The notes: generated by a model not told the origin, from the letters alone. Shown: positions 1 through 8,820, numbered from the stretch's first letter. The stretch: DNA of 64,000 nt from Massilia sp. R2A-15 (GCF_030704305.1 NZ_CP131935.1:3596001-3660000); one strand, 5' to 3'. Translations and numbers: made by a program.

Positions 1-17
1 CAGTAAAGGAGAGCATC

Positions 18-233
18 ATGAAAAGACTCAGCTTGATCATCGCCGTGCTGCTGGCGGGCTGCAGCGGAGGCGGCGAGATATCGCTGCCGCCGCCTCCGCC
101 CGAAGCGCAGTTGGACGCCTTCTACCTGCTGGTCAGCGGCGTGGTCGCGGCCAGTTCCGAGGATGGGGACGCGAAGGATGTCGATTCGCTGGCGGCAACG
201 TCGCCGGACGGCAGCGAGCCGGAGACGCTGTAA
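18..233 (+). CDS. small putative lipoprotein, function unknown
   Basis: A 71-residue protein I do not recognise. Residues 1-15 have a basic start (KR), a hydrophobic core and a lipobox-like LLAGC, so Cys15 would be lipidated after signal peptidase II cleavage. A Gly/Pro-rich stretch with six consecutive prolines follows, then an acidic tail without further domains. The start is supported by AAAGGAG at 5-11, six bases before the ATG. It is followed by a palindromic repeat (255-282) and then aroG, so it is probably its own transcription unit. Function cannot be inferred. Confidence 0.6.
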   Translation: MKRLSLIIAVLLAGCSGGGEISLPPPPPEAQLDAFYLLVSGVVAASSEDGDAKDVDSLAATSPDGSEPETL

Positions 234-254
234 TTGCCTGCGGCGCTGGCAGAT

Positions 255-282
255 CGGGGTCTGACCCGCGGGTCAGACCCCG
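255..282. repeat. family A palindrome, copy 1 (perfect)
   Basis: A perfect 28-bp palindrome with arms CGGGGTCTGACCCG and its complement, lying 22 bp after the lipoprotein stop and followed by GTTTTAG. It is the most symmetric member of the dispersed family with arms GGGGTC...GACCCC. It could fold as a terminator-like hairpin, but the T tract is short. Confidence 0.85.
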
Positions 283-360
283 GTTTTAGCTCACCTTCTG
301 CAACAGCCGGGAAATGACGCTACACTGCTTGCAACCGAAATCAAGCAGAAAAGCAGGATC

Positions 361-1422
361 ATGAGCATCACCGACAATATCGAAAATACCAACGTCAGCT
401 CGTTCGCGCGCATGCCTTCGCCGCTCGAGCTGCACCGCAAGCTTCCGCTGACCGACAAGGCGCGCGCCACGGTCATGCAGGGCCGCGAAGCGCTGCGCAA
501 CATCATCGACCGCAAGGACAAGCGCCTGTTCGTGGTGGTCGGCCCGTGCTCGATCCACGACCCGGTAGCCGGCCTCGATTACGCAGCGCGCCTGAAAAAG
601 CTGCAGGCGGACGTCGCCGACACCATGCTGCTGGTGATGCGCGTGTACTTCGAAAAGCCGCGCACCACCACCGGCTGGAAAGGCTACATCAACGATCCGG
701 ACATGGACGACTCGTTCCGCGTCAACGTCGGCATGGAGAAGGCGCGCCAGTTTCTGCTCGACGTGTGCGAACTGGGCCTGCCCACCGCCACCGAGGCGCT
801 CGACCCGATCTCGCCGCAATACCTGGGCGACCTGATCGCCTGGACCGCGATCGGCGCGCGCACCACCGAATCGCAGACCCACCGCGAGATGTCGTCGGGC
901 CTGTCCACGCCGGTCGGCTTCAAGAACGGCACCGACGGCGACATCAGCATCGCCGTCAACGCCATCCTGTCGTCGGCGCATCCGCACTCCTTCCTCGGCA
1001 TCAACGGCGAAGGCAACGTATCGATCGTGCGCACCAGCGGCAACGCCTACGGCCACGTGGTGCTGCGCGGCGGCGACGGCCGGCCGAACTACGATTCGGT
1101 GTCGGTCGCGATTGCCGAGCAGGCGCTGGCCAAGGCCGGCCTGCCCGCCAACCTGGTCGTCGACTGCTCGCACGCCAACAGCTACAAGAAGCCCGAGTTG
1201 CAGCCGCTGGTGATGTCCGACGTGGTGCAACAGATCCGCCACGGGAACAAGTCGCTGGTGGGCGTGATGATTGAATCGAACATCGTCGGCGGGAACCAGA
1301 AGATCCCGGCCGACCTGTCGCAGCTGAAGTACGGCTGCTCGGTGACGGACGGCTGCATCGACTGGGAATCGACCGAAGCGATGCTGCGCGCCGCGCACGC
1401 CGAACTGCTCCAGCGGCCGTAA
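361..1422 (+). CDS. aroG: 3-deoxy-7-phosphoheptulonate (DAHP) synthase, class I
   Basis: Catalyses the first step of the shikimate pathway, condensing phosphoenolpyruvate and erythrose 4-phosphate in the cytoplasm. At 353 residues it matches E. coli AroG/F/H (about 350). Family motifs are intact: GPCSIHDP near residue 61 with the metal-binding Cys, RTTTGWKGYINDP near 101, SSGLSTPVGFKNGTDG near 180, and DCSHANS near 267 with the metal-binding His. An AGGA lies 4-7 bases before the ATG. Which aromatic amino acid inhibits this isozyme cannot be told from the sequence. A REP-like repeat follows the stop. Confidence 0.96.
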   Translation: MSITDNIENTNVSSFARMPSPLELHRKLPLTDKARATVMQGREALRNIIDRKDKRLFVVVGPCSIHDPVAGLDYAARLKKLQADVADTMLLVMRVYFEKPRTTTGWKGYINDPDMDDSFRVNVGMEKARQFLLDVCELGLPTATEALDPISPQYLGDLIAWTAIGARTTESQTHREMSSGLSTPVGFKNGTDGDISIAVNAILSSAHPHSFLGINGEGNVSIVRTSGNAYGHVVLRGGDGRPNYDSVSVAIAEQALAKAGLPANLVVDCSHANSYKKPELQPLVMSDVVQQIRHGNKSLVGVMIESNIVGGNQKIPADLSQLKYGCSVTDGCIDWESTEAMLRAAHAELLQRP

Positions 1423-1434
1423 CCTTCTGATGCT

Positions 1435-1522
1435 GTCGTACCTGCGAAGGCAGGTACCCATACTGAGCCGCTTTTACCTCCGCAGCATGCTCAGTACGGG
1501 TACCCGCCTGCGCGGGTACGAC
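1435..1522. repeat. family B REP-like inverted repeat, copy 1
   Basis: Two hairpin-forming units in inverted orientation: GTCGTACCTGCGAAGGCAGG on the left and the mirrored CCTGCGCGGGTACGAC on the right, joined by a spacer carrying TACTGAG and CTCAGTA. The same architecture recurs at 19210, 29985 and 36763. It lies between two co-oriented genes. Confidence 0.8.
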
Positions 1523-1568
1523 ATTCCATGCTTTACAATGACGGATTCCCCATCTGTCCGCACCTCCC

Positions 1569-2609
1569 ATGATTGTTCTCGGCGTCGAATCCTCCTGCGA
1601 TGAAACCGGCCTTGCGTTGTACGACACGCAACGCGGCCTGCTGTCCCACGCGCTCCACTCGCAGGTGGCGATGCACGAAGAATACGGCGGCGTGGTGCCC
1701 GAGCTGGCCTCGCGCGACCACATCCGCCGCGCCATCCCGCTGCTCGAGCACACGCTGGCCGGCGCCGGCATGAAGCTGTCCGACATCGACGCGATCGCCT
1801 ACACCCAAGGCCCGGGCCTGGCCGGAGCGCTGCTGGTCGGCTCCTCGATCGCCTGCGCGCTAGGCCTGGCCACCGACAAGCCGGTGATCGGCGTGCACCA
1901 CCTCGAAGGCCACCTGCTATCGCCGCTGCTCGCGTCCGAGCCGCCGGCCTTCCCCTTCATCGCGCTGCTGGTCTCGGGCGGGCACACGCAGCTGATGCGC
2001 GTCGACGGCGTCGGCCAGTACACGCTGCTTGGCGAAACGCTCGACGACGCGGCCGGCGAAGCATTCGACAAATCGGCCAAGCTGCTGGGCCTGGGCTATC
2101 CGGGCGGCCCGGCGATCTCGCGGCTGGCCGAATTCGGCGACCCGAATGCCTACAAGCTGCCGCGCCCGATGCTGCACTCGAAAGACTTCAACTTCAGCTT
2201 CTCCGGCCTGAAGACGGCGGTGCTGACGGTGGTGAAGAACCACGAAGAGAAAGTCATCGCCAACATCTGCGAGCAGGACAAGGCCGATATCGCGCGCGGC
2301 TTTGTGGACGCGATCGTCGACGTGCTGACGGCAAAGTGCGTCAGCGCGATCAGGCACACGGGCTTGAAGCGCCTGGTGATCGCCGGCGGCGTCGGCGCCA
2401 ACTCGCAACTGCGCGCCTCGCTCAATGCGGCGGCGGCAAAGAAGAAATTCAAGGTGTTCTACCCAGAGCTGGAGTTCTGCACCGATAACGGCGCGATGAT
2501 CGCGTTCGCCGGCGCCATGCGCCTGCAGATCAATCCGGACGCGGCGAAGAAGGACTACTCGTTCAACGTCCGGCCGCGCTGGGCGCTCGACGAAATCCGC
2601 GACGTGTGA
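1569..2609 (+). CDS. tsaD: tRNA N6-threonylcarbamoyladenosine transferase TsaD
   Basis: Transfers the threonylcarbamoyl group to A37 of ANN-decoding tRNAs, working with TsaB, TsaE and TsaC. The 346 residues fit the Gcp/Kae1/TsaD family. The N-terminus [14 protein letters not shown] is the family start, HHLEGH near residues 109-114 supplies the metal-binding histidines, and [12 protein letters not shown] near 302 carries the conserved Asp. TsaE is encoded about 29 kb away in this window. No neighbouring gene belongs to the same pathway. Confidence 0.97.
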   Translation: MIVLGVESSCDETGLALYDTQRGLLSHALHSQVAMHEEYGGVVPELASRDHIRRAIPLLEHTLAGAGMKLSDIDAIAYTQGPGLAGALLVGSSIACALGLATDKPVIGVHHLEGHLLSPLLASEPPAFPFIALLVSGGHTQLMRVDGVGQYTLLGETLDDAAGEAFDKSAKLLGLGYPGGPAISRLAEFGDPNAYKLPRPMLHSKDFNFSFSGLKTAVLTVVKNHEEKVIANICEQDKADIARGFVDAIVDVLTAKCVSAIRHTGLKRLVIAGGVGANSQLRASLNAAAAKKKFKVFYPELEFCTDNGAMIAFAGAMRLQINPDAAKKDYSFNVRPRWALDEIRDV

Positions 2610-2613
2610 GTAT

Positions 2614-2692
2614 CGGGGTCTGGTCCTGCGGACCTGACCCCATCTTCGCTGGTCGGTGCAAAATGGGGTCAGGTCCGAAGGACCAGACCCCG
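2614..2692. repeat. family A palindromes, copies 2 and 3 in inverted orientation
   Basis: Two imperfect palindromes (2614-2641 and 2665-2692), each GGGGTC-GGTCC-GGACC-GACCCC in outline, facing opposite ways across a 23-bp spacer. They start five bases after the tsaD stop. The pair could form two small hairpins or one long one. Confidence 0.85.
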
Positions 2693-2822
2693 ACACGCGT
2701 TGTGTTGCGAACTTGTCTTTCCAATCAAACACTTACAAAGTGTAACGATATCCTACGGTGTTCTCGTCGCCCGCCAAAAAATGGCAAGATCTTACGGTTA
2801 AGGTCTTCCGGAGGTGCGCGCG

Positions 2823-3668
2823 ATGCGGGTTGTAAGTTGGAATATTCACTGGGGATGCGGCAAGGATGGCCGCATCCGGATTCACGCGATCATCGACGTG
2901 CTGCGCAAGCTGAACGCCGACATCATCTGCCTGCAGGAAGTCGCGTCGAACCATCCCGAGCTTGCCGGCAGCGCCAGCGCCAACCAGTTCCGCCAACTGG
3001 CCGGCGCCTTCGGCGGCTACCACTCGGTCATCGAGCCCACCAGTGAGCTTTACCAGAACAACCTGCCGCGCCAGTTCGGCAACCTGCTGCTGTCCAAGTA
3101 CCGCATGACCCAGGTGCACCGCCACCTGCTGCCTTGGCCGCCCGATCCGTCCAGCCCGGCCGGCATGCCGCGCGGCCTGATCGAAACGGTGCTCGACGCA
3201 CCCGCCGGCAAATTGCGCGTGCTGACCACCCACCTCGAATACTATTCGCAGCTGCAGCGCGCCGCGCAGGTACGCCAACTCAAGTACCTGCACTGGGAAG
3301 CGTGCGAACGCGCGAAGATCTTCCAGCCCGACCCGACCCTCGATGCGCCGTTCCAGCTGGGCTTCCGGCCCGGGTCGGCGATCTTCTGCGGCGACTTCAA
3401 CATGACGCCCGGCTCGCCCGAATACCAGGACATGCTGGCGCCGGGCGAAGGCGCCTCGCTGCCGCTGATCGATGCGTGGAGCGCCACGCACCCGAATGCC
3501 AAGCACGCGCCGACGGCCGGCCTGCACGGCTTCGACTGGCCCGAGAAGCCCGACACCTACGACTACTTTTTTGTCACCGACGACCTGGCGCCGCGCGTCA
3601 CGTCGATGGAAGTGATGTCGGAGACGGCGGCGTCGGACCACCAGCCGATCGTGCTCGATCTCACCTGA
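2823..3668 (+). CDS. endonuclease/exonuclease/phosphatase-fold protein
   Basis: A 281-residue metal-dependent phosphodiesterase/nuclease-fold protein. Visible EEP hallmarks are RVVSWNIHW at the N-terminus, IICLQEV with the metal-binding Glu near residue 42, FCGDFNMTPGSPEY near 190, and SDHQPIVLDL at the C-terminus with the catalytic Asp-His. I chose ATG 2823 because GGAGG at 2810-2814 sits eight bases before it; an in-frame GTG at 2814 overlaps that ribosome site and is less likely. The natural substrate (DNA, phospholipid or another phosphodiester) cannot be read. A paralogous fold is encoded at 11361. Confidence 0.85.
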   Translation: MRVVSWNIHWGCGKDGRIRIHAIIDVLRKLNADIICLQEVASNHPELAGSASANQFRQLAGAFGGYHSVIEPTSELYQNNLPRQFGNLLLSKYRMTQVHRHLLPWPPDPSSPAGMPRGLIETVLDAPAGKLRVLTTHLEYYSQLQRAAQVRQLKYLHWEACERAKIFQPDPTLDAPFQLGFRPGSAIFCGDFNMTPGSPEYQDMLAPGEGASLPLIDAWSATHPNAKHAPTAGLHGFDWPEKPDTYDYFFVTDDLAPRVTSMEVMSETAASDHQPIVLDLT

Positions 3669-3690
3669 TTCCGAGCCGCGGCCCAAAGTC

Positions 3691-3787
3691 TGGGGTCAGG
3701 TCCGCCGGAGCGACGGGGACGCCGAGTCCCCATTTTGATTGCAGCCGCGGCCTAAAAAATGGGGTCAGGTCCGCCGGACCTGACCCC
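3691..3787. repeat. family A palindromes, copies 4 (chimeric) and 5 (perfect)
   Basis: Copy 5 (3761-3787) is a perfect odd palindrome with arms GGGGTCAGGTCCG about a central C. Copy 4 (3691-3734) begins as family A but continues into a different hairpin, GGGGAC-GCCGA-GTCCCC, identical to one at 23582-23603. Both copies are preceded by a similar GAGCCGCGGCC/CAGCCGCGGCC stretch, suggesting tandem duplication. They lie between two convergent genes. Confidence 0.85.
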
Positions 3788-3816
3788 GCCTTTGTCGCCG
3801 CCGCAGGCCAAAGCCG

Positions 3817-4623
3817 CTACGCCGCTTGCCTCACCGGCCTCGCCTGCCGGTGATACAAGAACTCCAGCACCCGCGTCCGATACTCGATGTACAGCGGGTC
3901 ATGCGCCAGCGCCACCCGGTCGCGCGGCCGGGCCAGGCGCACCTTCACGATGTCGCCGATGGTCGCCCCCGGCCCGTTCGTCATCATCACGATGCGGTCC
4001 GACAGCAGCACCGCCTCATCCACGTCGTGCGTCACCATCACAACCGTCGATCCGGTCTGCGCGACGATGCGCAGCAGCTCGTCCTGCAGGTGCGCGCGCG
4101 TGAGCGCATCGAGCGCGCCGAACGGCTCGTCCATCAGCAGCACCTTCGGCTCCATCGACAGCGCCCGCGCGATCCCCACACGCTGCTTCATCCCGCCCGA
4201 GATCTCGTTCGGCCGCTTGCTCGCCGCCGCCACCAGGCCGACCAGCGCCAGCGCGTCGAGCGTGCGCGCGCGCAGCTGCGACGTGGACTCCTTCGCCCCG
4301 AACACCCGCTCCACCGCCAGGTACACGTTCTCGAAGCAGGTCAGCCACGGCAGCAGCGAATGGTTCTGGAATACCACGCCACGTTCCGGCGACGGGCCGG
4401 CGATCTCGCGGCCGTTGCAAATCAGGGCGCCCTCGGTGGCGGTGGTCAATCCCGCGATCAGGTTCAGCAAGGTGCTCTTGCCGCAGCCCGAGTGCCCGAT
4501 CAGCGTGACGAACTCGCCCTGCTCCACCGTCAGATTGATGTCGGCCAGCGCGTGGAAGCTGCCCTGCTTCGTTTCGAAGCGCATCTCCGCGTGCTGCACC
4601 TCGATGAATTTTTGCGCTCTCAT
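3817..4623 (-). CDS. ABC transporter ATP-binding protein, NrtD type
   Basis: The 268-residue ATPase of a three-gene nitrate/sulfonate-type importer. Walker A GHSGCGKST, signature SGGMKQRVGIARAL, Walker B VLLMDEPFGALD and the H-loop VTHDVDEAVL are all intact. I placed the start at ATG 4623, where MRAQKFIEV begins the normal ATPase fold; the open frame runs upstream but only into the permease gene. The start lies next to the permease stop at 4625, which suggests translational coupling. By family it energises uptake of nitrate, nitrite, cyanate or a related anion; the true substrate is unproven. Confidence 0.88.
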   Translation of the reverse strand: MRAQKFIEVQHAEMRFETKQGSFHALADINLTVEQGEFVTLIGHSGCGKSTLLNLIAGLTTATEGALICNGREIAGPSPERGVVFQNHSLLPWLTCFENVYLAVERVFGAKESTSQLRARTLDALALVGLVAAASKRPNEISGGMKQRVGIARALSMEPKVLLMDEPFGALDALTRAHLQDELLRIVAQTGSTVVMVTHDVDEAVLLSDRIVMMTNGPGATIGDIVKVRLARPRDRVALAHDPLYIEYRTRVLEFLYHRQARPVRQAA

Positions 4624-4624
4624 G

Positions 4625-5515
4625 TCAGGCCTTCGCTTCTTCGTAAGTGAACGACTTCGCCAGCGCCACCAGCGCCTGCTCCAGCACCAGCCCGACCACG
4701 CCGATGACGACAATCGCGATGATGATGTGCGGGACGTTCAGGTTGTTCCACTCGTCCCAGACCCAAAAGCCGATGCCCACGCCGCCCGTCAGCATCTCGG
4801 CCGCGACGATCACCAGCCACGCGGTGCCGATCGCCAGGCGCACCCCGGTCAGCATGTGCGGCAGCACCGATGGCAGCAGGATTTTGGTGAACACCTTCCA
4901 CTCCGACAGGTTCAGCACACGCGCCACGTTCAGGTAGTCCTGCGGCACGCGCTGCACGCCGGCCGCGGTGTTGATGATCATCGGCCAGATCGAGCAAATG
5001 AAGATAGCCCAGATCGCCGCCGGATGCGCCGCCTTGAACACCAGCAGGCCGATTGGCAGCCAGGCCAGCGGCGACACTGGCTTGAGCAGGCTGACGATAG
5101 GATTGAACATCCCCGCCAAAAACCTGAAGCGCCCCACCATGAAGCCAAGCGGGATGCCCACAGCGGCGGCCAGGCCGAAGCCGATCGCCACGCGCTTGAG
5201 CGAGGCGATGATGTTCCAGCCGATGCCCTGGTCGTTCGGGCCCCTGCTGTAGAACGGGTCGGAGAACAGCTTTACCGCCTCCGCCCACGTCACTGCCGGC
5301 GACGGGAAGGTGCTGTTCTTCACCGAGATGATCTGCCACACCAGCACCAGCAATGCGAGCCCCAGCACAGGCGGCAGCACCGCCAGCAAGAAGGCGCGGC
5401 TGCGCGGACGCCCGCCGATGCGCACACCCTGGTTCGCCAGGCGCTGGCTGCGCCGCGGCTTGCCAGTCGCAGCGGCCACTAACGGGGCCGCAACCGATTC
5501 GAGTACTGCGCTCAT
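4625..5515 (-). CDS. ABC transporter permease, NrtB type
   Basis: A 296-residue inner-membrane permease of the nitrate/sulfonate/bicarbonate family. It has a basic N-terminal tail, a first membrane segment near residues 48-68 (LAVLPPVLGLALLVLVW) and about five more. The EAA-like cytoplasmic loop that contacts the ATPase is recognisable near LPSVLPHMLTGVRLAIG (about 210-226). It is the middle gene of the operon: the binding-protein gene ends ten bases upstream and the ATPase gene begins at once downstream. Confidence 0.88.
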   Translation of the reverse strand: MSAVLESVAAPLVAAATGKPRRSQRLANQGVRIGGRPRSRAFLLAVLPPVLGLALLVLVWQIISVKNSTFPSPAVTWAEAVKLFSDPFYSRGPNDQGIGWNIIASLKRVAIGFGLAAAVGIPLGFMVGRFRFLAGMFNPIVSLLKPVSPLAWLPIGLLVFKAAHPAAIWAIFICSIWPMIINTAAGVQRVPQDYLNVARVLNLSEWKVFTKILLPSVLPHMLTGVRLAIGTAWLVIVAAEMLTGGVGIGFWVWDEWNNLNVPHIIIAIVVIGVVGLVLEQALVALAKSFTYEEAKA

Positions 5516-5525
5516 GCGATTCTCC

Positions 5526-6761
5526 TCAGGCCTTGATCTTGAATGAGTCGGCGTAGGCCTTGGGGTTCTTGCCGTCCCAGACTAGGCCGTCGATCAGCTT
5601 CGCGCTGCGCATCGGCGACTTCGGCACGCTCACCTTGGCCAGCGCGGCCGCCTCCTTGTACAGCGCGACCTGGTTGACCGCGGTGGCGGTGGCCAGATAG
5701 TCCGGCTCGCCCTTGAGCAGTCCCCAGCGCTTGTGCTGGGTCATGAACCACATCCCGTCCGACAGGTAGGGGAAGTTGACCGCGCCGTCGTTGTAGAACT
5801 TCATGTGGTTCGGGTCGTCCCAGGTCTTGCCCATGCCGTTCTGGTAGCGCCCGAGGATGCGCTGGTTGATCACGTCGACCGACGTGTTCACGTACGACTT
5901 GTCGGCGATGGTCTCGGCCATCTTGGTCTTGTTCGACAGCGAGGCGTCGATCCACTTGCTGGCGTCGAGGATTGCGGCGACCAGCGCGCGCGCCGTGTTC
6001 GGATGCGCCTTGACCCAGTCGGCCGTGGTGCCCAGCGTCTTTTCGGGATGATCGCGCCAGATGTCCTGGGTGGTGGCCGCGGTGACGCCGACGGAATCGA
6101 CGATGGCGCGGTGGTTCCACGGCTCGCCCACGCAGAAGCCGTCCATGTTCCCGACCCGCATATTGGCCACCATCTGCGGCGGCGGCACGGTGATCACCTT
6201 GGCGTCCTTCATCGGGTTGATGCCGTAGGTCGCCAGCCAGTAGTACAGCCACATCGCGTGGGTGCCGGTCGGGAAGGTCTGGGCAAAAGAATATTCGCGC
6301 TTGTCGGCCTGCATCAGCCTGGCCAGCGACGGGCCGTCCACGCCGCCCTTGTCGGCCACCTTTTTCGCCAGCGTGATGGCCTGTCCGTTCTGGTTCAGGT
6401 TCATCAGCACGGCCATGTCCTTCTTCGGGCCGCCGATGCCCATCTGGACGCCGTACACCAGGCCGTACAGCACGTGGGCCGCGTCGAGCTCGCCGTTGAC
6501 CAGCTTGTCGCGCACGCTGGCCCAGGAAGACTCCTTGCTGGGGACGATCCGGATGCCGTACTTCTTGTCGAAGCCGAGCACCGATGCCATCACCACCGAC
6601 GCGCAATCGGTCAGCGGAATGAAGCCGATCTTCACTTCTTCTTTTTCGGGCTTGTCCGAGCCGGCTGCCCAGACGCCGCCGCTGGCCAGGCCAGTGAGCG
6701 TGGCGCCCCCCGCCTTGAGGATGGTGCGGCGGATGCGGCTGGTATTGGTGTTGTTGGTCAT
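5526..6761 (-). CDS. ABC transporter substrate-binding protein, NrtA/CmpA type
   Basis: A 411-residue periplasmic or membrane-anchored binding protein. The N-terminus has an RR-x-x-L-K-A-G-G pattern (RRTILKAGG) followed by a hydrophobic run to VWAAG, resembling a Tat signal. The mature protein opens with VKIGFIPLTDCASVVMA, typical of NrtA-like proteins, and contains NGELDAAHVLYGLVYGVQ and DGFCVGEPWN, conserved in the anion-binding lobe. I set the start at 6761 (MTNNTNTSRIRRT) rather than the upstream 6794. It is the first gene of the importer operon. No nitrate reductase or response regulator lies next to it, so nitrate is only the family-based guess. Confidence 0.85.
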   Translation of the reverse strand: MTNNTNTSRIRRTILKAGGATLTGLASGGVWAAGSDKPEKEEVKIGFIPLTDCASVVMASVLGFDKKYGIRIVPSKESSWASVRDKLVNGELDAAHVLYGLVYGVQMGIGGPKKDMAVLMNLNQNGQAITLAKKVADKGGVDGPSLARLMQADKREYSFAQTFPTGTHAMWLYYWLATYGINPMKDAKVITVPPPQMVANMRVGNMDGFCVGEPWNHRAIVDSVGVTAATTQDIWRDHPEKTLGTTADWVKAHPNTARALVAAILDASKWIDASLSNKTKMAETIADKSYVNTSVDVINQRILGRYQNGMGKTWDDPNHMKFYNDGAVNFPYLSDGMWFMTQHKRWGLLKGEPDYLATATAVNQVALYKEAAALAKVSVPKSPMRSAKLIDGLVWDGKNPKAYADSFKIKA

Positions 6762-6900
6762 CGTTCCCTCGTTGTCATCGGCTGGTGTTACCAATGCATC
6801 AGCAATTGGCGTGCCAGCTTTGCAACGAGGGAATGTCAGGCAATGGCGCGCTTTTCAGGCACCGATGTTGTGCGGCGCACCAAAAGCGCGCTCGCTACGC

Positions 6901-7542
6901 TCAGGACTGGGCGGCGATGTCGCGCAGTGCGCGCTCGAACACTTCGGGCGGCTGGCCACCGGAGATCAGGTGCTTCTGGTTGATGATGATGGCCGGGACC
7001 GAATTGATGCCGGCGCGCTGGAAGAACTGCTCGGCCTCGCGCACTTCGTCGGCGAAGGTATCGGTCGCCAGGATGCGCGACGCTTCGACCGGGTCGAGGC
7101 CGACCTGTTCGGCCAGGCGTACCAGCACCTCGTGCGAACCGGGGTTCTCGCCTGCGGTGAAGTAGGCCGAGAACAGCGCCATCTTCAGGTCGCGCTGCTT
7201 GCCCTGCGCCTCGGCCCAGTGCAGCAGGCGGTGCGCGTCGAAGGTGTTGTAGATGCGGTCGCGCGAGCCAAACTCGAAGCCGAGCTGCTCGCCGCGGGCG
7301 CGGATCATTTCGCTGGTCTGGGCGCGCTGCTCGGGGCTGGCGCCGTATTTCTGGGCCAGGTGCTCGCCGATGTCCTGGCCTTCCGGCGCCATGTTCGGAT
7401 TGAGCTCGAAGGGCTGGAAATGGATTTGCGCGTCGACCACGTCGCCGACATTGTCCAGCGCCTGCTCGAGCGCCTTGAGGCCGATGACGCACCAGGGGCA
7501 CGACACGTCCGACACAAAATCAATCCTCATTTCCTTGCTCAT
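6901..7542 (-). CDS. DsbA-family oxidoreductase, FrnE-like
   Basis: A 213-residue cytoplasmic thioredoxin-fold protein. MRIDFVSDVSCPWC places a CPWC active site near residues 15-18, and there is no signal peptide. The helical insert and the C-terminal AGINSVPAIIINQKHLISGGQPPE match the FrnE/2-hydroxychromene-2-carboxylate isomerase-like branch of the DsbA family. It lies 139 bp upstream of the nrtA-like gene on the same strand, so co-transcription is possible but not shown. The exact redox substrate is unknown. Confidence 0.88.
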   Translation of the reverse strand: MSKEMRIDFVSDVSCPWCVIGLKALEQALDNVGDVVDAQIHFQPFELNPNMAPEGQDIGEHLAQKYGASPEQRAQTSEMIRARGEQLGFEFGSRDRIYNTFDAHRLLHWAEAQGKQRDLKMALFSAYFTAGENPGSHEVLVRLAEQVGLDPVEASRILATDTFADEVREAEQFFQRAGINSVPAIIINQKHLISGGQPPEVFERALRDIAAQS

Positions 7543-7600
7543 GATCCATCCCTTCAGTAGATAAGGGGCGTATATGGGAGCGGAACGAGGAAATTCAAGA

Positions 7601-7612
7601 TGGGGACAGGTC
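7601..7612. repeat. left half of family A copy 6, split by the IS element
   Basis: TGGGGACAGGTC ends directly at the left inverted repeat of the IS3 element. Joined to GGTCCGCAGGACCAGTCCCC at 8870-8889 after removing one copy of GGTC, it restores a complete family A palindrome with GGGGAC...GTCCCC arms. Confidence 0.8.
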
Positions 7613-7642
7613 TGAGATGCACCGGTTTGGTGGACAGGTTAA

Positions 7643-8536
7643 TTAGCAACACATGTGCTGCGCCTGGACCTGCGCCGGCGTTTTGTAGCCGAGCGATTGA
7701 TGAAGTCGGATTGTATTGTAGTACACCTCAATATGATCTTTGACGGCGGCAACCGCGGCAGCGTGATCTTCATACACGAAGTGATGCGTCAACTCGTTCT
7801 TCAGGTTCGAGAAGAAGCTCTCCGCAACCGCGTTATCGTGACAGTTCCCTTTGCGGCTCATGCTCGCAATTGCGCCCTTCGACTCGAGGTAGTCGCGAAA
7901 CTTCTTCGAGCCGTAAGGCGATCCCTGATCCGTGTGGCAAACGAGCCCTGGCGGCGGGCGATATCGCTCCATGGCCGCTTCGATCGTCTGCACGGCCAGG
8001 GCGGCGGTCTGGCTCGTTCCCATCGCCCAGCCAATGACAGCGTGCGTGGACAAATCCAGGAATATCGACAGATGGCTTATCCCCGTCCGCGTGGTGATTT
8101 GCGTCATGTCGCCCACCCACACGCGGTTTGGAACGGCGACCTTGAATTTCCGGTTCACCAGATTCGGGGCTGGCGGTTCTTTTTGTTGCGGTGCTGGTTT
8201 GCTTTGCAGTCGTTGGGTTCGAAGCGTCTGAATGCCGGCGCAACGTCGTAGACGTGCCACTCGATTTCGCCCGCATGGATTTTTTTCCGCGCGTAGCACC
8301 CGCCACATCTTGATGACGCCTGCAGCGCGCCGGTGTTCCGCGTCGATCTCGTGAAGCCTCGCAATCAAGGCGATGTCCGCGCTATCGCGCGGGCTCATAG
8401 GGCGACAGCGCGAGGCATGGTAGCCGCTTCGGCTTACGCCAAGTAAGCGGCACATCAGCCCGACCGGATACATCTCGGCATGCTCGCGAATGAAGGCGTA
8501 CCTCAGCGCTATCGGCGCATGAAGTACGCCTCGGCT
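7643..8536 (-). CDS. IS3 transposase catalytic part (OrfB)
   Basis: The integrase-like half of the transposase, read by -1 frameshifting from OrfA. It begins in the SRGVLHAPIALRYAFI region. An HTH-like stretch (CRLLGVSRSGYHASR) leads into the rve domain. The DDE residues are Asp in VGDMTQI, Asp in CHTDQGSPYG and Glu in NAVAESFFSNLKNE, and the last two are separated by exactly 35 residues, the DD(35)E spacing of this family. It ends with YYNTIRLHQSLGYKTPAQ, the usual C-terminal signature. The predicted OrfAB fusion is about 392 residues. The frame stays open upstream to 8677, but that part overlaps OrfA. Confidence 0.92.
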   Translation of the reverse strand, partial: SRGVLHAPIALRYAFIREHAEMYPVGLMCRLLGVSRSGYHASRCRPMSPRDSADIALIARLHEIDAEHRRAAGVIKMWRVLRAEKNPCGRNRVARLRRCAGIQTLRTQRLQSKPAPQQKEPPAPNLVNRKFKVAVPNRVWVGDMTQITTRTGISHLSIFLDLSTHAVIGWAMGTSQTAALAVQTIEAAMERYRPPPGLVCHTDQGSPYGSKKFRDYLESKGAIASMSRKGNCHDNAVAESFFSNLKNELTHHFVYEDHAAAVAAVKDHIEVYYNTIRLHQSLGYKTPAQVQAQHMCC

Positions 8537-8820
8537 TTTTTTAGAATTTCGAGCTCCAGTGCCAGGCGAAGATTCTCCTTGCGAAGCCGAGTCAGCTCGT
8601 CTTCCTCGCCAGCTGGCGGGCGCCCAGGCGGTCGAAACGCCAAGTCCGGGCCGACCAAGTCGACCCGCTTCGCCCATTTATAAAGCTGATTTCGACGCAC
8701 GCCGAGCTCTCGCGCCAGCGCCGCGGCGTTATCGCATTGCTTCAGACGTTCAACCGCTTGGAGCTTGAACTCCGGGCTAAAGACCTGGTTTTCAGATGAT
8801 TTTACGAGTTTGGTATCCAT
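8509..8820 (-). CDS. IS3 OrfA, DNA-binding part with frameshift site
   Basis: A 103-residue helix-turn-helix and leucine-zipper protein. FSPEFKLQAVERLKQCDN begins the HTH_Tnp_1-type domain, LGVRRNQLYKWAKRV is the recognition region, and RLRKENLRLALELEILKKA is the coiled coil. Near the end the minus strand reads seven A residues followed by G (8542-8535). Sliding back one base there moves the ribosome into the OrfB frame to make the OrfAB transposase. OrfA itself ends with a TAG 21-23 bases after the site. Confidence 0.92.
   Translation of the reverse strand: MDTKLVKSSENQVFSPEFKLQAVERLKQCDNAAALARELGVRRNQLYKWAKRVDLVGPDLAFRPPGRPPAGEEDELTRLRKENLRLALELEILKKAEAYFMRR

Noticed and set aside
286-1461. 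Long open frame opposite aroG (391 codons, minus strand)
   Set aside because: It is the mirror of a clear DAHP synthase gene. The translation is Arg/His/Ala-rich without motifs, a normal effect of high GC.
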